64,000 bases of DNA from Streptomyces harbinensis (GCF_900116145.1 NZ_FPAB01000001.1:869135-933134); one strand, 5' to 3'; positions 44,154 through 53,074 are shown, counted from the first letter of the stretch. The notes: generated from the sequence alone by a model not told the origin. Translations and numbers: made by a program.

Positions 44154-45185
44154 TCAGCCGGGTGGCGGCGCGAGGCTGGCGCCCCGGTGGCCGTCGCAGG
44201 CCAGCAGGCGCTGCGCGGTGGTGCTCTCCTCCGCCAGGAGGGCGCTGAGCACCTCCACGGCCTGCCGCCCCATCTCCCGGCGGGGGATGCGGAAGCCGGT
44301 GAAGTCGATGTCGGCGGTGGCCGGCCGGGTCGGGTCGCCCAGCGCCACGACGGAGATTCCGGCCGGTACGGGGTGACCGAGTGCGGCCAGCCGGTCGGCG
44401 AGCGGCTGGCAGTCGGCGGGTTCCTCGACGAACAGGGCCGTCACCCCGTCCGCCAGCAGCTCCGGCAGCCGGGCGATCAGCTCCTGGGTCTCGCCGGCCA
44501 GCACCGTCCCCGTGGCGCCGGTCCGGGCGAGCGCGGCGGTGAACCCGTCCCGCCGGTCGGCGCGCGACTCGGCGCGGCTGCCGCTGCCCAGATAGGCCAG
44601 CCGGCGGTGCCCCAGCTCCCGGGCCCCGGCCACCAGAGCGGCGACCGCGCCGGGGTAGTCGGCGCCCACGTACGGCACCGGTCCGCCGGCGTCGTCGCGG
44701 CGGCCGACCGAGACGAAGGGATAGTCCTCCGCCACCAGCCGGGCCAGTTCGCCCGCGTCGGTCTCCCGGCCGAGCAGGATGCAGCCGTCGGCGAGCCGGA
44801 AGCGGTTGCCATCGTCGAAGATGCGCCGTCGTCCCGCCACGACCGGGGCGCTGGTCAGCAACAGCAGGTCGCAGCCGAGCCGTTCGGCGCTCTCCTCGAT
44901 GCCGGCCAGGAAGGGCTGGTAGAAGTCCCGGGTGCCGCTGGGGAAGACCGCCTCGTAGGTGAAGACGCCGATGATCCGGTTGCGCCGGGCGACCATGCGC
45001 CGGGCCACCGGGTCGGCCACGTAGCCGGTCTCGGCGATGGCCTCCAGCACGCGTTCCCTGGTCTCCGGGGCGATGCGGGTCCCGGCGTCGAGCCGGTTGT
45101 TCAGCACCAGGGAGACCGTGGTCTGGCTGACGCCGCTGATCCGGGCGATGTCCTGCTGGGTGACCCGGCGGCGGTGTCCCGTCAC
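44154..45185 (-). CDS. LacI-family transcriptional regulator of the sugar locus
   Basis: A 343-residue LacI regulator. The HTH is VTQQDIARISGVSQTTVSLV at residues 8-27, with the hinge helix VADPVARRMVARR, and a periplasmic-binding-protein-like sensor domain (GVFTYEAVF, VPYVGADYPGAVAALV). The start is GTG behind GAGAGGACAGG. It is the first gene of the operon it probably controls and lies just downstream of two copies of an operator-like palindrome. It should bind these and respond to the imported sugar. Confidence 0.92.
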   Translation of the reverse strand: MTGHRRRVTQQDIARISGVSQTTVSLVLNNRLDAGTRIAPETRERVLEAIAETGYVADPVARRMVARRNRIIGVFTYEAVFPSGTRDFYQPFLAGIEESAERLGCDLLLLTSAPVVAGRRRIFDDGNRFRLADGCILLGRETDAGELARLVAEDYPFVSVGRRDDAGGPVPYVGADYPGAVAALVAGARELGHRRLAYLGSGSRAESRADRRDGFTAALARTGATGTVLAGETQELIARLPELLADGVTALFVEEPADCQPLADRLAALGHPVPAGISVVALGDPTRPATADIDFTGFRIPRREMGRQAVEVLSALLAEESTTAQRLLACDGHRGASLAPPPG

Positions 45186-45270
45186 GGCCCTGTCCTCTCG
45201 ACGTTTCTCGCGGGCCCATCCGCGGCCCTTCGCCCGGCACGCACGCCCGATCGAGCCGATCTCTCATCGG

Positions 45271-45284
45271 CTAATACGTATTAG
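45271..45284. promoter_or_regulatory. LacI-type operator 1
   Basis: CTAATACGTATTAG is a perfect 14-base palindrome centred at 45277.5. It lies downstream of the predicted minus-strand -10, inside the leader of the lacI-like gene, a roadblock position. It shares the form CTAATnCGnATTAG with operator 2, 65 bases away. Confidence 0.8.
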
Positions 45285-45302
45285 TGGGCGTTGCGTTCCG
45301 CC

Positions 45303-45331
45303 ATGCTGCATTCCCGGCCGAGGGCCGTCAA
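45303..45331 (-). promoter_or_regulatory. Predicted promoter of the LacI-FAD-ABC operon
   Basis: On the minus strand, TTGACG (45331-45326) and CAGCAT (45308-45303) are separated by 17 bases. This gives a plausible sigma-HrdB promoter with transcription starting near 45296. The -35 element abuts operator 2 and operator 1 lies just after the start, so a LacI-family repressor could block it twice. Confidence 0.55.
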
Positions 45332-45332
45332 G

Positions 45333-45352
45333 GTGCTAATTCGTATTAGCAC
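45333..45352. promoter_or_regulatory. LacI-type operator 2
   Basis: GTGCTAATTCGTATTAGCAC is a 20-base inverted repeat with one mismatched pair, with the same core as operator 1. TTGACG occurs on both flanks, as -35 of the minus-strand promoter (45331-45326) and on the plus strand (45353-45358) toward the secreted protein gene, so this site can control both directions. Confidence 0.8.
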
Positions 45353-45541
45353 TTGACGCTGCCCCGCGCCGCCCCGAAGCTGGGCTGCCATCGGCTCCCC
45401 GCAGCGGAGCACCGAGCACCACCAGTGTCCGGCCACGCCACCGCCGCGCGGCGGGCCGCCCTCCCCACCCCGGGCGGCCCGCTGCCGCACGACCCGGCGC
45501 CATCACTTTCTGTCAGCATTCAGTCCCACTCTGGAGTCGCC

Positions 45542-46555
45542 ATGACGGACGACGCGCATCCCTCCCCCACCACCGCCCTGAGCCGCCGCCGGCTGCTGCG
45601 CGGCGCCGCGGCGCTCGGCACCGCGACCGCGGCCGGCGGAGCGCTCTCCCTCGCCGGGGCCCCGGCCGCCCACGCCGCGGTGCCCGGCTTCCCCACCTTC
45701 AGCTACTACGGCCAGGTGTTCGACAAAAGCCGGCTGCGCTACAACCCGACCAACGAGCTGATCTTCCCCTCCGTCCGCCACGTCGCCGGGCGGATCGCCA
45801 ACCCGCTGGGCCGCTGGTACATGTACTACGCCCCGCACGACAACCCCGGCGGGATCTGCCTGGCCTACGCCGACACCATCACCGGCCCCTGGCGGGAGTA
45901 CCCGAACAACCCGGTCATCCCGCGCACCTGGGCGAGTTTCGACGTCTCGCACGTCTCCAGCCCGGACGCCTTCTACAATCCGGCCGACCGGAAGATCTAT
46001 CTGTTCTTCCACGGCGAGAACCACACGACCCGGGTGGCGAGTTCGTCCGACGGGCGCACCTTCCAGTACCACAACCGGGTGGTGGGCACCTATATGCTGC
46101 CGGGCGTCAGCGAGACGTCCTATGCCCGGGTCTTCCCGCACCCCACGAAGGCGGGCATGTACATCATGCTCTTCATGGGCAACCACGGCGGCACCCGCAA
46201 GATCTACATCGGCTGGTCCCATGCGCTGACCTCCGGCTGGCAGGTCAAGCCGGACCCGCTGATCTCACCGCGGGCGGGCGAGGGCGGCCAGCTCTCCGGG
46301 GCGCACTACTGGTCGCGCAACGGCGGCGGGCACGTGGTGTACCACTCCGGCGCCGGGAACATCCATGTCGCCCGGGTCGGCACCGGGTTCGACCGCGAGG
46401 ACCATCTCGGCGTGCTGTACGACTCCCGGTCCGGCGCCCCGGACAACGGGCGGGCCGCCGCGCCGTCCTTCGTCGAGGTGGACGGGCGGCTGCACATGTT
46501 CTACGAGGCCGGGCAGCGCGGCTCCACGAACATCGCCCTGGCCCGCGCGAACTGA
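45542..46555 (+). CDS. Tat-secreted five-bladed beta-propeller protein, GH43-like
   Basis: A 337-residue exported protein. The N-terminus has a twin-arginine motif (SRRRLLRGAAALGTA), a hydrophobic stretch and an AHAA cleavage site near residue 43. The mature part has propeller-type repeats (GRWYMYYAPHDNPGGICLAY, VSSPDAFYNPADRKIYLFFH, RLHMFYEAGQRGSTNIALA) as in GH43/arabinanase-like glycosidases. I did not find a certain catalytic triad, so substrate and activity are open. The ATG start follows GGAG. It is divergent from the LacI operon and shares its operators, so it is probably the extracellular arm of the same sugar system. Confidence 0.78.
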   Translation: MTDDAHPSPTTALSRRRLLRGAAALGTATAAGGALSLAGAPAAHAAVPGFPTFSYYGQVFDKSRLRYNPTNELIFPSVRHVAGRIANPLGRWYMYYAPHDNPGGICLAYADTITGPWREYPNNPVIPRTWASFDVSHVSSPDAFYNPADRKIYLFFHGENHTTRVASSSDGRTFQYHNRVVGTYMLPGVSETSYARVFPHPTKAGMYIMLFMGNHGGTRKIYIGWSHALTSGWQVKPDPLISPRAGEGGQLSGAHYWSRNGGGHVVYHSGAGNIHVARVGTGFDREDHLGVLYDSRSGAPDNGRAAAPSFVEVDGRLHMFYEAGQRGSTNIALARAN

Positions 46556-46612
46556 CCCGCCGGGTGCCGCCGGCCGCGCCCCGGCCGGTGGCACCCCGGG
46601 CCCGGGCAGCGG

Positions 46613-47380
46613 TTACACGGCCCCGAAGGCCGTCAGCGCGGTGCGGATCGCACCGGCCACCGCCGGCCAGCGGTCGTTGAGGTAGAAGTGCCCACCGGGG
46701 AAGGTCCGCAGCTCGAAGGCGCCCGAGGTGTGCTGTTCCCAGCCCTTCACGTCCGCCACCGGGGCTTTGGGGTCCTCCGCGCCGACCAGCGCGGTGACCG
46801 GGACCGTGAGTTCGGGTCCCGGCCGGTGCCGGTAGGTCTCGATCGCGTGGTAGTCGGCCCGCAGCGCCGGAAGGATCATCTCCCGCATCTCCGGGTCGTC
46901 CAGCACCACGGAGGAGGTACCGCTCAGCGCGCGCAGCTCGGCGATCAGCGCGTCGTCGCCGCCCCGGTGCACCGCGTCGGGCCAGGCGACGCCCGGGGCC
47001 CGGCGGCCGGAGACGATGAGTCCGATGGGCCCCGCGCCGGGTGCGGAGGTCATCCACCGCAGCACCTCGTAGGCGACGACGGCGCCCATGCTGTGGCCGA
47101 AGAGCACCAGCGGGCGGTCGCTCCACGCCGCCAGCTGGGGCCGGATCCGGTCCGCGAGCCCTTCGACGGTGTCGATGGCGGGCTCCCCGTAGCGGTCCTG
47201 CCGGCCCGGGTACTGCACGGCGAGCAGTTCGACGGCGTCCCCCAGCTCCGCCGCCAGCGGGAAGTAGGCGGTCGCCGCGCCGCCGGCGTGCGGGAAGCAC
47301 AGCAGCCGGGCGGCGGGGTCGGCCGGCGGCGGTCCGACATGTCGTATCCACAGGTCAGCGCGGTGGTGGGTCGGTGCCAT
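46613..47380 (-). CDS. Type II thioesterase (alpha/beta hydrolase)
   Basis: A 255-residue protein of the editing thioesterase type found in NRPS and PKS clusters: LLCFPHAGGAATAYFPLA, then AVQYPGRQDRYGEP, Ser97 in VLFGHSMGA, Asp in GAEDPKAPV and His in PGGHFYL. These enzymes remove wrong acyl groups from carrier proteins. The ATG start at 47380 is preceded by GAGTGAGAAG; a GTG at 47395 would overlap its own ribosome-binding site. No NRPS or PKS gene is within the window, so its partner is elsewhere or lost. Confidence 0.88.
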   Translation of the reverse strand: MAPTHHRADLWIRHVGPPPADPAARLLCFPHAGGAATAYFPLAAELGDAVELLAVQYPGRQDRYGEPAIDTVEGLADRIRPQLAAWSDRPLVLFGHSMGAVVAYEVLRWMTSAPGAGPIGLIVSGRRAPGVAWPDAVHRGGDDALIAELRALSGTSSVVLDDPEMREMILPALRADYHAIETYRHRPGPELTVPVTALVGAEDPKAPVADVKGWEQHTSGAFELRTFPGGHFYLNDRWPAVAGAIRTALTAFGAV

Positions 47381-47518
47381 GACGGGTCTTCTCACTCCTG
47401 TTCGCTGGACGGCGACCGCCCGGGATCGGCGCGGGCCCGGCCCGGCCCGGCGGTGTGGATCTCCATCATCACCCGCCGGACGCCCAGGGGTTGGGCAAAC
47501 GCGGAAACGCGGGAAACA

Positions 47519-47556
47519 CCGCAGGGCTCCCCCGGCGTACCGGGAGAGCCCTGCGG
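47519..47556 (-). terminator. Terminator of hflX
   Basis: Arms of 17 bases (47519-47535 and 47540-47556) pair with one mismatch around a four-base CGTA loop. It lies 31 bases beyond the hflX stop. Reading on the minus strand, TGTTTCCC follows. Confidence 0.7.
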
Positions 47557-47587
47557 TGCGGTGCGCGGGACGGCGCCCCGCGCGCGA

Positions 47588-49063
47588 TCAGCCCTGGGTG
47601 GCCGGTGTGAACGGCTCCAGCTGCGCTGCCAGGTCCGGATGGACCCGGACGGTCAGGAGCGTGCCGTCACCGGTGTGCTCCTCGCTCAGCACCTCGCCCT
47701 CGGAGTGCACCCGGGAGACGAGCCCGCCCTGGGTGTACGGGACCAGCGCCGTCACCTCGACGTCCGGCCGCGGCAGTTCGTCGTCGATCCACGCCTGGAG
47801 CTGCTCGATGCCCAGCCCGCTGTGCGCCGACACGGCGATCGCCCGCCGCTCCGCGCGCAGCAGCCGCTGCACCGTCAGCTCGTCGGCGGCGTCGGCCTTG
47901 TTGATCACCACGATCTCCGGCACCTGGGAGGCGCCGACCTCGCGGATGACCTCGCGCACCGCGGCCAGCTGCTCCTCGGGCGCGGGGTGCGAGCCGTCCA
48001 CCACGTGCAGGATCAGATCGGCCTCGCCGACCTCCTCCATCGTGGACCGGAACGCCTCCACCAGGTGGTGCGGCAGATGCCGCACGAACCCCACGGTGTC
48101 CGCCAGGGTGTACAGCCGCCCGCTGGGGGTCTCGGCCCGCCGGACGGTCGGATCCAGGGTGGCGAACAGGGCGTTCTCCACCAGGACCCCGGCGCCGGTG
48201 AGCCGGTTGAGCAGCGAGGACTTGCCGGCGTTGGTGTATCCGGCGATGGCGACCGACGGCACGTGGTGCCGGCGCCGCTCCTCGCGCTTGACCTCCCGGC
48301 CGGTCTTCATGTCCGCGATCTCCCGGCGCATCTTCGCCATCTTCTCGCGAATCCGCCGCCGGTCGGTCTCGATCTTGGTCTCACCGGGACCACGGGTGGC
48401 CATGCCGCCACCGCCGCCGCCACCCATCTGCCGGGACAGCGACTGGCCCCAGCCGCGCAGCCTCGGCAGCATGTACTGCATCTGGGCGAGCGAGACCTGC
48501 GCCTTGCCCTCACGGGACTTGGCGTGCTGGGCGAAGATGTCCAGGATCAGGGCGGTGCGGTCCACCACCTTGACCTTGACCACGTCCTCCAGCTTGATCA
48601 GCTGTCCGGGGCTCAGCTCACCGTCGCACACCACCGTGTCGGCGCCGGTCTCCAGCACCAGGTCACGCAGCTCCTGTGCCTTGCCGGAGCCGATGTACGT
48701 GGCGGGGTCGGGCTTGGTACGGCGCTGGGTGACCCCTTCGAGCACCAGCGCTCCCGCCGTCTCGGCCAGGGCGGCGAGCTCGGCGAGGGAGTTGTCTGCG
48801 TCCTGAGCGGTGCCCGAGGTCCACACGCCCACCAGCACCACACGCTCCAGGCGCAGCTGGCGGTACTCGACCTCGGTGACGTCCTCCAGCTCGGTGGAGA
48901 GCCCGGCCACCCGGCGCAGCGCGGCGCGCTCGTCGCGCTCGTACTGTTCGCCGTCCCGCTCTTCGTCGAACGTGCTCCAGTCCGCGTCCTCATCCATCAG
49001 GGCGTCGGCCCGGCGGCTCGCGGCGGGGCGTGATTGTTCCTGAGGAAGGGATGAAAACGTCAA
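47588..49063 (-). CDS. hflX: GTPase HflX
   Basis: A 491-residue ribosome-associated GTPase that splits stalled or hibernating 70S ribosomes. The N-terminal ND1/ND2 domains (RTKPDPATYIGSGKAQELRD, ATRGPGETKIETDRRRIREK with a Gly-rich MGGGGGGG insert) precede the G domain: G1 GYTNAGKS, G3 DTVGF, G4 NKADA. The start is a TTG with AAGGA five bases upstream, giving LTFSSLPQEQ, close to the N-terminus of other Streptomyces HflX proteins. Downstream of the RSH gene on the same strand. Confidence 0.94.
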   Translation of the reverse strand: MTFSSLPQEQSRPAASRRADALMDEDADWSTFDEERDGEQYERDERAALRRVAGLSTELEDVTEVEYRQLRLERVVLVGVWTSGTAQDADNSLAELAALAETAGALVLEGVTQRRTKPDPATYIGSGKAQELRDLVLETGADTVVCDGELSPGQLIKLEDVVKVKVVDRTALILDIFAQHAKSREGKAQVSLAQMQYMLPRLRGWGQSLSRQMGGGGGGGMATRGPGETKIETDRRRIREKMAKMRREIADMKTGREVKREERRRHHVPSVAIAGYTNAGKSSLLNRLTGAGVLVENALFATLDPTVRRAETPSGRLYTLADTVGFVRHLPHHLVEAFRSTMEEVGEADLILHVVDGSHPAPEEQLAAVREVIREVGASQVPEIVVINKADAADELTVQRLLRAERRAIAVSAHSGLGIEQLQAWIDDELPRPDVEVTALVPYTQGGLVSRVHSEGEVLSEEHTGDGTLLTVRVHPDLAAQLEPFTPATQG

Positions 49064-49213
49064 TGCGATCCTTAGTCGTCGGCGGAGCGGCTGCGACGGC
49101 AGCCGTCTGTGATGTCCACAACGCCCGGGAGCGGCGGAAGATTCCCCCGCTGTCCGGTGCGCTCTCCATGGTGGCACGCGGGAACCGGGGCGTCACCCGG
49201 GTTTGCGGCCGGC

Positions 49214-51343
49214 TCACCCCCGCGGCCGGGCCGCCCGGGACACGTCGTAGACCCCGGGGACCGAGCGCATGGCCCGCATCAGGGCGGGCAGCCCGGAGGC
49301 ATCGGGCAGTCGCAGCGTGTAGGTGTGGCGCACCCGCTGCTGCCGGGGCGGCTCCACCTCGGCCTGGAGGACGGCCGCGCCCTGGGCGGCCAGCGCCTCG
49401 GTGAGGTCGGCGAGGAGATGCGGGCGGCCCAGCGACTCGGCGTACAGGGTGACCCGGCAGCCGATGGAGGGCGAGCGCCAGCCGACCTCCAGGGCGTGGC
49501 GGCCGGCGGCGGTCATCCGGCCGGCGACCGGACAGCTCTCGCGGTGCACGGTGACCGCGCCGCCGCGCACCAGGAAGCCGCACACCCGGTCCGGCGGCAC
49601 CGGCGTGCAGCAGCGGGCCAGCCGCACCGGGGCGCCGGGCGCCTCGCCGACCAGCGCGACGGGCTCGGCGGCCGGCTCGGTACGGGCGGGGGCCGGGGTG
49701 TGCGGGGCGGCGGCCACGGGGGCCGGGGCGGCGGCGCGCTCGGCGGGGTGGGCCTGCTCCTCCAGCCGGCGCCGGATCGGGATCCGGGCGGCGGGGGTGG
49801 TGGCGTACTCCAGCCACTCCGGGGCGGGCCCGGCGGACGGGCCCGGGTCGGGGTCCAGCAGCAGCCGTACGGTGTCCCCGTCGCGCAGCACGGTGCGCAG
49901 CGTGGCGAGCCGGCCGTTGACGCGGGCGCCGATGCAGGTGTGGGCGAGCCGGCCGTGCCGGGCGTAGGCGGCGTCGACGCAGGTGGCGCCGGCGGGCAGT
50001 TGCAGCGGGCCCTCGTCGTCGGCCTCGGCGAAGACGGTGATCTCCCGGTCCTCGGCGAGTTCGGCGCGCAGCGCGGTCCAGAAGGTGTCGGGGTCGGGCT
50101 CCTGGCGCTGCCAGTCCAGCAGCCGGGAGAGCCAGCCGGGGCGGCCGGGCTCGCCGCCCGCCGCCGGCTCCGCCGTCTGCGGGTTCTCCGGCGCGGTGGC
50201 GCGGTGCGGATCGCCGAGGGCGATCACCCCGGCCTCGGCGACGCGGTGCATGGCGTGGGTGCGCACCAGGGCCTCGGCGACCAGCCCGTCGCGGTCGGCG
50301 AAGGCGGTGTGCAGGGAGCGGTAGAGGTTGAACTTGGGGGCCGCGATGAAGTCCTTGAACTCGGAGACCACCGGGGTGAAGCAGGTGTGCAGCTCGCCGA
50401 GCACGCCGTAGCAGTCGGCGTCCTCCGCGACCAGGATCAGCAGCCGTCCGAAGCCACCGGGGCCGAGGCCGCCGCGTTTGAGCAGGGCCCGGTGGAGCGA
50501 GAGGACGTGCCGGGGGCGGATGAGGACCTCGGCGGCGATGCCCGCCTCCCGCAGGATGAGGCGTACCCGCTCGGCGACCTTCTCCAGCGGCTCCGGGCCG
50601 GCCTGGTGGGCGCGCAGCAGTTCCAGGGCGCGGGCGTGCTCGGCGGGCTGGAGGATGGCGAAGACCAGGTCCTCCAGCTCGGTCTTGAGCGCCTGGACGC
50701 CGAGGCGCTCGGCCAGCGGGATCAGCACCTCGTCGGTGACGCGGGCGATGCGGGCCTGCTTCTCGGGGCGCATCACGCCCAGGGTGCGCATGTTGTGCAG
50801 CCGGTCGGCGAGCTTGATCGACATCACCCGGACGTCGGTGCCGGTGGCCACCAGCATCTTGCGGAAGGTCTCGGGCTCGGCGGCGGCGCCGTACTCCACC
50901 TTCTCCAGCTTGGTGACGCCGTCCACCAGCAGTTCCACCTCGGCGCCGAAGCCGGCGCGCACCTGGTCGAGTGTCACCTCGGTGTCCTCGACCGTGTCGT
51001 GCAGCAGCGAGGCGGTCAAGGTGGTGGTCTCGGCGCCGAGTTCGGCGAGGATGAGGGTGACGGCGAGCGGATGGGTGATGTAGGGCTCGCCGCTCTTGCG
51101 CAGCTGACCGCGGTGGGCGGACTCGGCGAGGAGATAGGCGCGGCGCAGGGCGTCGAGGTCGGCGCCGGGGTGGTGACGGCGGTGGACCTGGGCGATGTGC
51201 TCGATGGCGTCGGGCAGCCGGTGGCGGGGGGCCGCGGGGCCGAACACGGCGGCGCGGCCGAGCCGGCGCAGTCTCAGCACGTCGATCCGGTGCCCGCGCC
51301 GCGCACGGGCGGCCTTGCTGGGTCCGATCGCCTCTGCACTCAA
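49214..51343 (-). CDS. RSH (RelA/SpoT homologue) with intact hydrolase and degenerate synthetase half
   Basis: A 709-residue long RSH protein. The HD hydrolase is intact: ESAHRGQLRKSGEPYITHP, LLHDTVEDTEVT and IKLADRLHNMRTL. The synthetase region is recognisable (FKDFIAAPKFNLYRSLHT) but the strand that normally reads DLIAIR is GGFGRLLILV, so the metal-binding Asp is missing. TGS (QLPAGATCVDAAYARHG), a zinc-finger-like CC/C/C segment and a C-terminal ACT domain (YAESLGRPHLLADLTEALAA) follow. The start is a TTG behind GGGAGG. It matches the second RSH (RshA) of Streptomyces in position. Probable main activity: (p)ppGpp hydrolysis. Confidence 0.9.
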   Translation of the reverse strand: MSAEAIGPSKAARARRGHRIDVLRLRRLGRAAVFGPAAPRHRLPDAIEHIAQVHRRHHPGADLDALRRAYLLAESAHRGQLRKSGEPYITHPLAVTLILAELGAETTTLTASLLHDTVEDTEVTLDQVRAGFGAEVELLVDGVTKLEKVEYGAAAEPETFRKMLVATGTDVRVMSIKLADRLHNMRTLGVMRPEKQARIARVTDEVLIPLAERLGVQALKTELEDLVFAILQPAEHARALELLRAHQAGPEPLEKVAERVRLILREAGIAAEVLIRPRHVLSLHRALLKRGGLGPGGFGRLLILVAEDADCYGVLGELHTCFTPVVSEFKDFIAAPKFNLYRSLHTAFADRDGLVAEALVRTHAMHRVAEAGVIALGDPHRATAPENPQTAEPAAGGEPGRPGWLSRLLDWQRQEPDPDTFWTALRAELAEDREITVFAEADDEGPLQLPAGATCVDAAYARHGRLAHTCIGARVNGRLATLRTVLRDGDTVRLLLDPDPGPSAGPAPEWLEYATTPAARIPIRRRLEEQAHPAERAAAPAPVAAAPHTPAPARTEPAAEPVALVGEAPGAPVRLARCCTPVPPDRVCGFLVRGGAVTVHRESCPVAGRMTAAGRHALEVGWRSPSIGCRVTLYAESLGRPHLLADLTEALAAQGAAVLQAEVEPPRQQRVRHTYTLRLPDASGLPALMRAMRSVPGVYDVSRAARPRG

Positions 51344-51672
51344 GGGGCACCTCCCGGCTGTGTCACCGGGCCGCGTCGCTCCCGTGACAATCTCCGCAGC
51401 GGCGCCGGTGCTTGATGGTACCGAGCTGATCACCCCGGCCCGTCCGCCGGTCGCCCCTTCCCGCCCGGATCACCCGTTCGAGCGACGAATGTCCCGGCCA
51501 GTCTGTCCGAAAGCCAGCCCTGGAGGGGGAGTTGACCGGCTGTCGGGCCGCCGTCGTGTGATCCGGGTCACCGGTGGGACAGCCGGGGCGGAGGACGGTG
51601 CCCGGGGCCCGTGACCGGCCCCGCGCGCCCGCGGGTGCGCACCGGATCGCGGGACGGATCCCGCGCCGGGCC
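51344..51672. other. 329-bp intergenic region upstream of the RSH gene
   Basis: The region lies between the dapF stop and the RSH start and should contain the RSH promoter. A small GC hairpin (GCGGGA-CGGA-TCCCGC, 51649-51664) lies just after the dapF stop and may help terminate it. I see no coding potential I can support. Confidence 0.45.
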
Positions 51673-52539
51673 TCAGGGCAGGGTCACCGTGCCCTCGGCC
51701 ACGATCTCCGCCGGACCCGTCATGGTGATGTCGCCGTCCGGGTGCTCGGTGATGTGCAGGGTGCCGCCGGGCACGTCCACGGTGTACGCGGCGGGCTCGC
51801 CGTCCGCCACCGGGTTCCGGCCGTCGCGGCGGGCGGCGGCCACCATCACCGCGCAGGCGCCCGTCCCGCACGAGCGGGTCTCGCCGGAACCGCGCTCGTG
51901 CACCCGCAGGGCGACGTGCCGCGGGCCCCGGTCCACCACGAACTCCACGTTCGTCCCGTGCGGGTACACCTCGGCCGGCCGCACCTCGGGCGGGCTCAGC
52001 AGCGGGCCCGCGTCCGCCAGCGCCGTCACGAACGCCACCGCGTGCGGATTGCCCATGTCCACGTGGCGGGCGGGCCAGGAACGCTCCCCGATCCGCACCG
52101 TCACCGAGTCGCCGTCGCCGCCGGGCAGCCGGGCGGGTCCCATGGAGACCGTCAGCGGCCCGTCCCCGGCGACCCGGACCCGCCGTACCCCGGCCCGGGT
52201 GGCCACCGGCACCTCGCCGTCCTTGACCAGGCCGGCCCGCTGGAGGTAGCGCACGAACACCCGGACTCCGTTGCCGCACATCTCCGCGATGCTGCCGTCC
52301 GCGTTGCGGTAGTCCATGAACCACTCGGCCTCGTCCGCCAGCGCCCGCGCCTCGGGGTGCGCCGCCGTGCGCACCACCCGCAGCAGGCCGTCCGCGCCGA
52401 TCCCGGCGCGCCGGTCGCACAACCGCGCGACGTCCGCGGCGGACAGCTCCAGCCGCCCGTCCGGGTCGGGAATGATCACGAAATCGTTCTCCGTGCCGTG
52501 GCCCTTGAGGAACGGTACGGACTGCCGTGCGGTGCTCAT
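51673..52539 (-). CDS. dapF: Diaminopimelate epimerase
   Basis: A 288-residue PLP-independent epimerase that interconverts LL- and meso-diaminopimelate for lysine and peptidoglycan synthesis. The two catalytic cysteines are Cys88 (AEMCGNGVRVF) and Cys224 (TRSCGTGACA). GHGTENDF at the N-terminus and VDMGNPHAV also mark the family. It is 52 bases downstream of a small membrane protein gene that follows miaA on the same strand. Confidence 0.96.
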   Translation of the reverse strand: MSTARQSVPFLKGHGTENDFVIIPDPDGRLELSAADVARLCDRRAGIGADGLLRVVRTAAHPEARALADEAEWFMDYRNADGSIAEMCGNGVRVFVRYLQRAGLVKDGEVPVATRAGVRRVRVAGDGPLTVSMGPARLPGGDGDSVTVRIGERSWPARHVDMGNPHAVAFVTALADAGPLLSPPEVRPAEVYPHGTNVEFVVDRGPRHVALRVHERGSGETRSCGTGACAVMVAAARRDGRNPVADGEPAAYTVDVPGGTLHITEHPDGDITMTGPAEIVAEGTVTLP

Positions 52540-52591
52540 CTGCCCGATCGTATCCGGCGGGCGCGGCCCCCGCCGTCCGGCGCGGTCCCGC

Positions 52592-53074
52592 TCAGCGCAG
52601 CAGCGCGACGCGGCTGACGGCGAGCGCCGCGAGCAGGGCGATGCCCAGCCCGTACAGGGTGATCAGCCGCCAGTCGGGGCGGCGTCCCGAGCCCCGGGGC
52701 GGCAGCCCCGGCAGGGTGTAGCCCACCCGCAGGGCGGCCATCATGCCCAGTCCTGCCGCGCTGCATCCGATGAGCAGCCCGGTCATCGCGACGACGGCGC
52801 CGCCGTCGTCGAAGGTGAAGGCCAGCGGGAAGGCGAACATGAGCGAGCCGAGCAGGCCGAGCAGCACGATCGGCACGATGTGCAGGACGCGCAGCCGCCG
52901 CGGCGGGCGCAGTTCGCCGTACGACTCGGCGCGCTCCCCGCTCTCCTCGGGGGCGTCCTCACCCGCCGGCGCGCCGGGTTCGGGCAGCCGTGCTGCGGGG
53001 AGCTCGCCCCGGTGCTGCCGGGGGATGTCTCCGGTGGTTCCGTCTGTTTCGCGAGGGCCGGCCTCCATCGCCAC
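52592..53074 (-). CDS. Small integral membrane protein, function unknown
   Basis: A 160-residue protein with about 60 residues of acidic, Pro/Glu-rich cytosolic N-terminus and three predicted transmembrane helices (HIVPIVLLGLLGSLMFAF; VVAMTGLLIGCSAAGLGMMA; LYGLGIALLAALAVS). No domain is recognised. The start is GTG behind GGGAGG; an ATG two codons in is an alternative. It sits between miaA and dapF, a position that actinomycetes often fill with an uncharacterised membrane protein. Confidence 0.8.
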   Translation of the reverse strand: MAMEAGPRETDGTTGDIPRQHRGELPAARLPEPGAPAGEDAPEESGERAESYGELRPPRRLRVLHIVPIVLLGLLGSLMFAFPLAFTFDDGGAVVAMTGLLIGCSAAGLGMMAALRVGYTLPGLPPRGSGRRPDWRLITLYGLGIALLAALAVSRVALLR

